DNA from: Aquimarina mycalae
Lineage (GTDB): Bacteria > Bacteroidota > Bacteroidia > Flavobacteriales > Flavobacteriaceae
NCBI RefSeq assembly: GCF_029906345.1
Contig: NZ_JARYGY010000006.1
Coordinates: 186,001-250,000, forward strand
DNA: 64,000 nucleotides
Reading direction: 5' to 3'
The stretch's first letter is position 1. Each line of letters opens with the position of its first letter. The notes under the pieces were generated by a model. It made no database searches. It worked only from the letters and a program-made list of their open reading frames with translations, and was not told the origin of the DNA. Below, piece by piece: positions 58,546-64,000 of the stretch. Position numbers and translations under genes: made by a program.

Positions 58546-59634
58546 TTAACGTGGTATTTCTACGGATTGTAAAATCATTTCAATAACATTTTCTGTGGTC
58601 ATCCCTTCCATCTCACGCTCAGGAGATAATATTACACGATGGCGTAAAACAGGGAACAATGCTTTCTTTATATCTTCTGGAGTAACAAAATCTCTACCAT
58701 TAATTGCAGCAAACGCTTTTGAAGCATTCATTACTGCTATCGAAGCTCGAGGAGAACCTCCAAGATATAAATGAGGGTGCGTTCTAGTTTTAGTAACGAT
58801 CTCTGCAATGTATCCAAGAATTTTTTCTTCTATAATGACTTCTTGTGTCTTTTCTTTATATTCTACAAGCTTTTCTGGTGTCATCACTGCTTGTACCATT
58901 TCCAATGGTTTTTGAGATTTTCTTTGATGATGTGTTTTTAGAATATCTATTTCTTCCTGTAGTGATGGATAATCGACTTTAATTTTAAACAAGAAACGAT
59001 CCAACTGTGCTTCAGGTAATGCATATGTACCTTCTTGTTCGATTGGGTTTTGTGTTGCTAACACCATAAAAGGAGGTTCCATCACATATCGAATTCCATC
59101 TATTGTTACTTGACGTTCTTCCATAACCTCAAATAAGGCAGCCTGAGTTTTTGCTGGTGCACGATTGATTTCATCGATCAACACCATATTAGAAAATATA
59201 GGTCCTTTTTTGAATTCGAAATCGCTATTTTTCATGTTTAATACCGATGTTCCTAATACATCACTTGGCATTAAATCTGGAGTAAATTGAATTCTATTAA
59301 ATCCTGTTTTTAATGTTTTAGCAAACAATTTTGCTGTAACAGTTTTAGCAATTCCAGGAACTCCTTCTATTAAAACATGTCCATTGGATAAAAGCGAAAC
59401 AATTAATAGCTCAATAAAATCTTGTTGTCCGACAATTACTTTAGCTAATTCGGTTTTTAATTTTTCTACTGCTTGTTGTAGCTCACTAAGGTCAATGCGA
59501 TTTTCGAAACTGATATTGTCAGATTTAGATGTTGTATCAGTAACATCTTGCACATCATTTGTTGCGTTAGGATTTTCTTGCTCTTCCTTTGGGTTTTGTG
59601 CTAAAGGATCGTTCTGTAACTCTTCGTTTTCCAT
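58546..59634 (-). CDS. MoxR family AAA+ ATPase
   Basis: The 362-residue ATPase has a polar N-terminal tail (1-45) before the AAA+ core. Walker A is GVPGIAKTVTAK, Walker B is MVLIDEINRAP, and the sensor 1/arginine finger region is VLATQNPIEQEGTYALPEAQ with LDRF. The C-terminal lid has PRASIAVMNASKAFAAINGR and VLRHRVILSPERE. MoxR ATPases act as chaperones that help assemble metal-binding or vWA-containing partners, here most plausibly the adjacent DUF58 and membrane proteins. It is part of an operon with near-zero gaps on its downstream side; the 46-base gap upstream is the largest in the operon. Confidence 0.96.
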   Translation of the reverse strand: MENEELQNDPLAQNPKEEQENPNATNDVQDVTDTTSKSDNISFENRIDLSELQQAVEKLKTELAKVIVGQQDFIELLIVSLLSNGHVLIEGVPGIAKTVTAKLFAKTLKTGFNRIQFTPDLMPSDVLGTSVLNMKNSDFEFKKGPIFSNMVLIDEINRAPAKTQAALFEVMEERQVTIDGIRYVMEPPFMVLATQNPIEQEGTYALPEAQLDRFLFKIKVDYPSLQEEIDILKTHHQRKSQKPLEMVQAVMTPEKLVEYKEKTQEVIIEEKILGYIAEIVTKTRTHPHLYLGGSPRASIAVMNASKAFAAINGRDFVTPEDIKKALFPVLRHRVILSPEREMEGMTTENVIEMILQSVEIPR

Positions 59635-59680
59635 ATGTTTTTATTTATTCTCAAAAAGAGAGTCTTATATATCGTTTCTA

Positions 59681-60895
59681 TTATGATTTATTTTTAAACT
59701 CGACGATCATATCATACAATCTCGTCAATTCTTCTTTCGTAATATGTGCTTTTCGATGCAGCTCTTCAAAATACTTAAATAATTTCTTAGTATCTTCTAA
59801 ATCATTATTACTTCTGGCAGAAATATCCAATAACATTTTTTCGTCTAAAGTATTAGTAGGTATTCTAAGATCATGATGTACATAATCTAAAAAAAGAAGG
59901 TTTTGTTTTTCTACAATTTCTTTATGCTTCCCTTTTTCATAATACATCGCACTAATTGTTCTGGTAAAAGCTAAAGTTTGATTTTTTAGTGGTGCGATAA
60001 TTGGGATGCTTCTTTGTTTTCTCTTTCCTTCAAAAATAACAAATAATAAAACTCCAATAATCAATATATAATATGCCCATTTTAGGTATCTATTTTTAAG
60101 TAGAAAAAACAAAGGAGACGAATAAAATGTCTTTCCAGATTTATAATAGTTGTCCCAAAGGATATTTTTAGTTGAATCTACATACGCTAATACGTTCTGA
60201 GTATATTCATAATTATTCTCTGTTAACATAAAGTAGTTACCAAAAGCTTCTGGAAATGAATGAAGCAATATTTCGCCATTTCCGAACGATTGTTTGATAT
60301 AGTTTAATTTTGGATTTTTAATCTGTAAAGTATCGTTATATAGTTGGGTAACTCCAAGGATGGTAGTATTGATAGTATCTATCTCACTAAAAAACGGATT
60401 AGAGATGTCACGATCGTAAAGAAAAGGCCTTTCTGTTGTTAGATTTTTATTTACTAGTTCTACCAAAGGTTTGGTAGAAATATCGTCGAATGATACCATG
60501 TTATCGGTATCAATTAATAAGGTATCTAATAAATTACTACTAATTGATTTTGCAGAAATAAATAGTGTATTACCTTTTTCTACCCAATTTAATATCCTGT
60601 CTAATTCACTATTATCAAAACCTATAGATCCATTCACAAAGAAATAGGTGCCTGATATGGTATCATTATCCAATAAAAACTCATAAGGAGGTTTGTTAAT
60701 ATCCTTTACAATATCATCACTAAAGCTTTCCTTAATCAAATTATAAGAAACAAATGTTCCTAATGGAATCTTATCTGTTTTAGCATAGCTAGGAAACCAG
60801 TTTACAGGTTCTGGTTCACTTGCTTCCAAGAAAGTAAGTAAGCCAATTGCGGCTATAATAATTATGATGAATATTTTAGACTTTTTACTTAGCAA
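59681..60895 (-). CDS. DUF4350 domain membrane protein
   Basis: I start at the TTG at 60895, one base after the DUF4129 stop, because homologues as I recall them begin with a short basic segment like MSKKSKIF right before the first membrane helix. Longer in-frame ATG starts would overlap the upstream gene by 65-98 bases. The 404-residue product has one N-terminal helix (about 8-22; IFIIIIIAAIGLLTF), a DUF4350 periplasmic domain (PEPVNWFPSYAKTDKIPLGT; LFISAKSISSNLLDTLLIDT), a second helix (WAYYILIIGVLLFVIFEG, about 300-317), and a cytoplasmic helical tail. It belongs to the MoxR operon, and its function is unknown. Confidence 0.85.
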   Translation of the reverse strand: MLSKKSKIFIIIIIAAIGLLTFLEASEPEPVNWFPSYAKTDKIPLGTFVSYNLIKESFSDDIVKDINKPPYEFLLDNDTISGTYFFVNGSIGFDNSELDRILNWVEKGNTLFISAKSISSNLLDTLLIDTDNMVSFDDISTKPLVELVNKNLTTERPFLYDRDISNPFFSEIDTINTTILGVTQLYNDTLQIKNPKLNYIKQSFGNGEILLHSFPEAFGNYFMLTENNYEYTQNVLAYVDSTKNILWDNYYKSGKTFYSSPLFFLLKNRYLKWAYYILIIGVLLFVIFEGKRKQRSIPIIAPLKNQTLAFTRTISAMYYEKGKHKEIVEKQNLLFLDYVHHDLRIPTNTLDEKMLLDISARSNNDLEDTKKLFKYFEELHRKAHITKEELTRLYDMIVEFKNKS

Positions 60896-60896
60896 A

Positions 60897-61649
60897 TTAT
60901 GTGTGTATACTATTTGTGATCGATTTAAATTTTTGTTGCGCTTGATGAAATGATTTTTCATCAACTTCAAAACTACCATACCATATAAAATCATATAGTC
61001 GAGTAATGTTTCGAAATTTATTTTTTAAAGAATCATCGGTAAGCTCTTTTAAGTAATCAGTATTGGTTTTTTGGGCTTCCCAATTGATGAGTTCTGTGTC
61101 TGACAGTTTCTTGAGTACAGAAAGATAATAATACCTAATAGCTAGCCTATAATTATTCTCTTTTAGCGCAAGTTCTATTAATTGTTGAATGTCTTGATTT
61201 TGGATGATGTCTTCATCTTCAGTGAGCACTACTTGAGGAGCTTCTTGTTTTTCTAAAAGTATATCTCTGGGATTTACTTTCATAAATAGCCAACCTAACA
61301 AAAACAATACACCTATTACAATGAGATATGGTAAAATTTGTAATATAACACCCCAGAAACCAGTAATTTTTTCTACCCCAAACAACCATCGGATAAATTT
61401 ACTCCAGAGTTGACTAACCCATTTTTTAAACTGCGTCCAGATATTATCAGGTTCTTGATATTCTGTATAGTCAAAATCACTGTCATCTCGTAATTCCTGA
61501 ATTTTATCAGAACTAAATTTTCTAACCTCCTTACTAGAATCAAGATCGTACACGATTTCTTTTGTTTCAGCTACGTCGATAGTATCTTGAGTCTCTGCAG
61601 AAACAGAAAATGATAGTAATAATAGTAAAGAAAGCAGTGCTGTTTTCAA
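60897..61649 (-). CDS. DUF4129 domain membrane protein
   Basis: The 250-residue protein has a signal peptide (1-18, ending SVSAE), a polar periplasmic part (to about 95), one membrane helix (VILQILPYLIVIGVLFLLGW, about 101-120) and a cytoplasmic DUF4129 domain (about 140-235; IQQLIELALKENNYRLAIRY, YYLSVLKKLSDTELINWEAQ, KTNTDYLKELTD, YDFIWYGSFEVDEKSFHQAQ). DUF4129 is related to transglutaminase-neighbourhood helical domains and is a regular member of MoxR/DUF58 clusters. It is one base from the DUF4350 gene and one base from the upstream membrane-protein gene, so it is tightly embedded. Confidence 0.9.
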   Translation of the reverse strand: MKTALLSLLLLLSFSVSAETQDTIDVAETKEIVYDLDSSKEVRKFSSDKIQELRDDSDFDYTEYQEPDNIWTQFKKWVSQLWSKFIRWLFGVEKITGFWGVILQILPYLIVIGVLFLLGWLFMKVNPRDILLEKQEAPQVVLTEDEDIIQNQDIQQLIELALKENNYRLAIRYYYLSVLKKLSDTELINWEAQKTNTDYLKELTDDSLKNKFRNITRLYDFIWYGSFEVDEKSFHQAQQKFKSITNSIHT

Positions 61650-61650
61650 A

Positions 61651-62529
61651 TTATTCGGATTTTCCTAAAGAATCGATTTGTTCTAGTGTTCCTGTATGAT
61701 GTTTTCTTTCGTTAAGATTAAAATATATAAAGGCACTAGATATTGAAGTAAAAAGATATATAATAATGTACTGCACGACAGAAGCCAATGTATTCAATAC
61801 AATAAATACCCAATCAAACATACTCGATGGATCAGAAAATGTTCCTTCTGTTGCAGCAGTAAATGTTTTAAAAAATGTATACATAATTGCAGGGATTGAA
61901 AATACCATACTAATTACATACGATAATATTCCTATCACAAGAAGTGTGGCAAAAGTAATCCACCATTCATTTTTAACCAATTCAAAACTTTCTCCAATAG
62001 CATCAAACACACTGGATTTGCGAAAAACCAGAATTGGAAAAACAAGACTTAGAGGAACATAAAGATATATTCCTGGCAGTATACACAATGCAAGTCCAAT
62101 CATAGTCATTATAGATGAAAGAATAGCCAGACCCATAATACTTCCCAGATCTTTCTTTACACCATCTACTACAAGTTGTTGATCTATTACTCCATCATGA
62201 TCTATATAAACTTTGATGTAATGTAAAACAGTGCCAAAAATTAATCCATAAAATAATAGAACACTTACTAGCATAATCAAAACTGATATTATTAAGCTTC
62301 CAGAATTAAATAGTTCTGAACCTCCACCGATATTAAACGGATCCATAAGATTAGATGAAGCATAGGTATAATATCCGATTGATAGCAAAAGAATTATAAA
62401 AACAACACCTGATGTTTTAAGTAATACTGAAAATAACGTTTTGAAGTTAGTTCTTAAAAATGCAAATACATCTGTAAGAATATCTCCAAGTTCTCTTTTC
62501 TTTTTAAAATCTATGTATTGATTGTTCAT
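61651..62529 (-). CDS. Polytopic membrane protein of the MoxR cluster
   Basis: The 292-residue protein has six hydrophobic segments in three pairs, with a pattern like the membrane domain of glycerophosphodiester phosphodiesterases (Pfam GPDPase_memb / DUF7847 type): ELGDILTDVFAFLRTNFKTL before the first helix, LGSIMGLAILSSIMTMIGLA LCILPGIYL, VPLSLVFPILVFRKSSVFDA, IGESFELVKNEWWITFATLL. The catalytic GDPD part is absent, so no enzyme activity is implied. The start overlaps the SpoIIM-like stop by four bases, and the stop is one base from the DUF4129 gene, placing it firmly in the operon. Confidence 0.82.
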   Translation of the reverse strand: MNNQYIDFKKKRELGDILTDVFAFLRTNFKTLFSVLLKTSGVVFIILLLSIGYYTYASSNLMDPFNIGGGSELFNSGSLIISVLIMLVSVLLFYGLIFGTVLHYIKVYIDHDGVIDQQLVVDGVKKDLGSIMGLAILSSIMTMIGLALCILPGIYLYVPLSLVFPILVFRKSSVFDAIGESFELVKNEWWITFATLLVIGILSYVISMVFSIPAIMYTFFKTFTAATEGTFSDPSSMFDWVFIVLNTLASVVQYIIIYLFTSISSAFIYFNLNERKHHTGTLEQIDSLGKSE

Positions 62530-63485
62530 AGTAATGATTTTTTATATAATTGTCTGGGGTAGATTACGTAATAAAAAAGAATTAGCCCTAAGGACCCACC
62601 AATAATTAGAATTGCTAGCCAATCTGGCATTTCTGTATGTCGTGTTACAAAGCCTTCTAGAAACCCTGCAATAATAAAAAATGGGATGGTGCTAATCACA
62701 ATTTTCAATCCTGCTTTTACACCTTTTACAAAAGAAGTAAGTCTGGTATAAGTTTTAGGAAACAAAATAGAATTACCAACCACTAATCCAGCACAACCTG
62801 CAATAATAATAACCGATATCTCGATGGTTCCATGAATCCAAATGGTTCTGACGCTTTCCCATAAAAGTCCTTTCTCATAAAAGAAATATTGAAAAGAACC
62901 TAACATGATAAAGTTTTGCATGAGCATAAAAATAGTGCCAATACCTAACGTGATACCTAATATAAAACAGTTCAATGCTACTCTAATGTTGTTTATTGTA
63001 ATCCCTAGAAACATATTCGTTTCTCCCATTTTCTTATAAACAGCCATAGGATCATCGTTCTCAATATTTTCTAGCGTCATATTTACGTATCCGTCACCTA
63101 AAATAGATCTTACAAAAGCTCCATCTGTTGCAGAAGAGTATACTCCAATAGCTGTAAAAAGCGCAGAAACTAAAAATGCAATTAACAGTTGACGTTGATA
63201 TTTATAAAATTCTAAGGGAAATTCTTTAACCCAGAACGAATAGAAACGATTTTTCTTTTCCTTTTTAGTTTTATAGATTTTTTGATGAGCGTTTGAAGCT
63301 AGTCCGTTTAAGTAGTTGAATGTTTGGCTGTTAGGGTAGAAAGTTCTTGCGTAACTCAAATGATCTGTTATCTCAATGTATAAACTGGAGAGTTCATCTG
63401 GAGTAATTTGTGCATTATTAAGCAGAACACTTTCAAATTTTAACCATTTATCTTTATTTTGCTTCACAAAAGCCGCCTCACGCAT
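62526..63485 (-). CDS. Stage II sporulation protein M (SpoIIM)-like membrane protein
   Basis: The 319-residue protein has an N-terminal cytoplasmic helical part (MREAAFVKQNKDKWLKFESV, with LSSLYIEITDHLSYARTFYP) and then six membrane segments of the SpoIIM/DUF95 type (LGITINNIRVALNCFILGIT, LGIGTIFMLMQNFIMLGSF, IWIHGTIEISVIIIAGCAGL). The W-x-H-G-x-x-E motif is the family signature. This lineage does not sporulate; the family is a general membrane module outside Firmicutes. It is the first gene of the MoxR operon, divergent from the RDD gene with only 36 bases between start codons, so the promoters must overlap. Confidence 0.92.
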   Translation of the reverse strand: MREAAFVKQNKDKWLKFESVLLNNAQITPDELSSLYIEITDHLSYARTFYPNSQTFNYLNGLASNAHQKIYKTKKEKKNRFYSFWVKEFPLEFYKYQRQLLIAFLVSALFTAIGVYSSATDGAFVRSILGDGYVNMTLENIENDDPMAVYKKMGETNMFLGITINNIRVALNCFILGITLGIGTIFMLMQNFIMLGSFQYFFYEKGLLWESVRTIWIHGTIEISVIIIAGCAGLVVGNSILFPKTYTRLTSFVKGVKAGLKIVISTIPFFIIAGFLEGFVTRHTEMPDWLAILIIGGSLGLILFYYVIYPRQLYKKSLL

Positions 63486-63521
63486 GGATCAAAAATTAGG
63501 AGCTTCAAAGAAACATAATTA

Positions 63522-64000
63522 ATGGATAATTTTCAAATAGAAACAGCGCAAAATGTAAGCATTCAACAAAATGCTGCAGGAATAGGGGAACGAATCTTAG
63601 CATATTTGATCGATCTTCTGATTATTATCGCTTATTTTATCGTTACACTTTTTTTTATCGGAGTTTTGGATTTGGATGTTGGAGACCAATGGGCTTTTTG
63701 GTTAATGATAGGTCTTCCTCCTTTTTTATATTTTCTGTTATGGGAAACTTTTTGGAACGGAAGAACTCCAGGAAAAGTTTCTATGAAACTTAGAGTAGTA
63801 CGATTAGATGGTTCCAGACCAGCGTTTTCTGGATATTTAATTAGATGGTTGCTTAGGTTGTTAGATATTACTTTGGCCTCTGGAGGTATTGCAGTAGTTG
63901 CGATTCTTTTTAAAGGGACAGGACAAAGACTTGGTGATATGGCTGCAGGTACTACGGTAATAAGTGAAAAACAAAAGGTAAAGTTTCATCAAACGATTTT
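63522..64000 (+). CDS. RDD family membrane protein, C-terminus cut by window edge
   Basis: From the ATG at 63522 an open frame of 159 codons runs off the window. It begins MDNFQIETAQNVSIQQNAAG, then enters the RDD domain: GIGERILAYLIDLLIIIAYF with the Arg and Asp-Asp-type polar positions in the first helix, ETFWNGRTPGKVSMKLRVVR after the second, and GTGQRLGDMAAGTTVISEK. The Arg-Asp-Asp layout is complete in the visible part. RDD proteins have been linked to ion transport in some bacteria. The gene is divergent from the SpoIIM-like gene, and RDD plus SpoIIM at the head of a MoxR-DUF58 cluster is a standard Bacteroidota arrangement. Confidence 0.92.
   Translation, partial: MDNFQIETAQNVSIQQNAAGIGERILAYLIDLLIIIAYFIVTLFFIGVLDLDVGDQWAFWLMIGLPPFLYFLLWETFWNGRTPGKVSMKLRVVRLDGSRPAFSGYLIRWLLRLLDITLASGGIAVVAILFKGTGQRLGDMAAGTTVISEKQKVKFHQTI

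Noticed and set aside
62526-63485. Sporulation gene as evidence of sporulation
   Set aside because: SpoIIM-like (DUF95) proteins are widespread in non-sporulating Bacteroidota, and the operon context is the MoxR cluster.

Overview
The window looks like chromosomal DNA of a marine-type Flavobacteriaceae bacterium (Bacteroidota), plausibly close to Aquimarina. The genus is an inference from gene content; no 16S gene is present. Support comes from strongly A+T-rich sequence, genes without Shine-Dalgarno sequences, three exported proteins ending in type IX secretion (T9SS) sorting domains, a SusC/SusD pair, and Bacteroidota family combinations such as DUF349, tandem DUF368, PadR/PspC/DUF2807 and a MoxR/DUF58/DUF4129/DUF4350 cluster. 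I saw no tRNA, rRNA, CRISPR array, insertion sequence or prophage. Most genes are vertically inherited-looking housekeeping or envelope genes.

Layout. 1-9.7 kb: a truncated fasciclin-domain lipoprotein, a MORN/YwqK-type secreted protein, mnmA, a T9SS subtilase overlapping a flavin-dependent oxidoreductase, a GT1 glycosyltransferase and mazG. 8.2-18.1 kb: a compact alpha-glucan utilisation locus, with a membrane-embedded AraC-type regulator, SusC, SusD and, convergent to them, a 1146-residue T9SS-exported GH13 amylase carrying three CBM26-like starch-binding modules. 18.3-29.1 kb: a minus-strand block with a methyltransferase, a DUF349 protein, aroE, two DUF368 undecaprenyl-phosphate-transporter-like proteins, a TPR protein, a class III aminotransferase and an OstA/LptA-like protein. 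29.2-35.4 kb: an AraC-MGMT DNA repair fusion, then a run of small exported proteins (NTF2-like, transglutaminase-like, S41 protease), a VOC protein and a cupin-AraC regulator. 35.5-39.7 kb: fabV, an orphan protein, a TRIC-type channel and trxB. 39.8-46.3 kb: envelope genes including two DUF2807 proteins and the PadR-PspC pair. 46.5-52.5 kb: thioesterase-like and AIM24-like proteins, a conserved 65-residue protein, oxyR, a small lipoprotein and a T9SS trypsin-like protease. 53.2-57 kb: a membrane-bound TPR-LuxR regulator divergent from a two-gene operon of unrecognised exported proteins. 57.2-64 kb: the MoxR-DUF58-DUF4350-DUF4129-SpoIIM operon with a divergent RDD gene cut by the window end.

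The best candidate for something undescribed is the pair at 55.3-57.0 kb. The first product is exported and has twin EC-x6-C motifs bracketing two hydrophobic segments. The second is a lipoprotein whose C-terminal half looks like a beta/gamma-crystallin Greek-key domain. Their upstream region holds a direct repeat spaced one helical turn and a 12-bp palindrome, and it is shared with the divergent sensor-like regulator. Other odd items are a perfect 25-bp inverted repeat at 53.13-53.18 kb, a G-quadruplex motif identical to the thrombin aptamer at 42.38 kb, and a transcription terminator that contains the oxyR stop codon.

Starts were moved inward from the longest open frame where a signal peptide, a family-typical N-terminus or a 4-base overlap favoured a later codon. 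Hairpin coordinates were counted by eye and could be off by a base.
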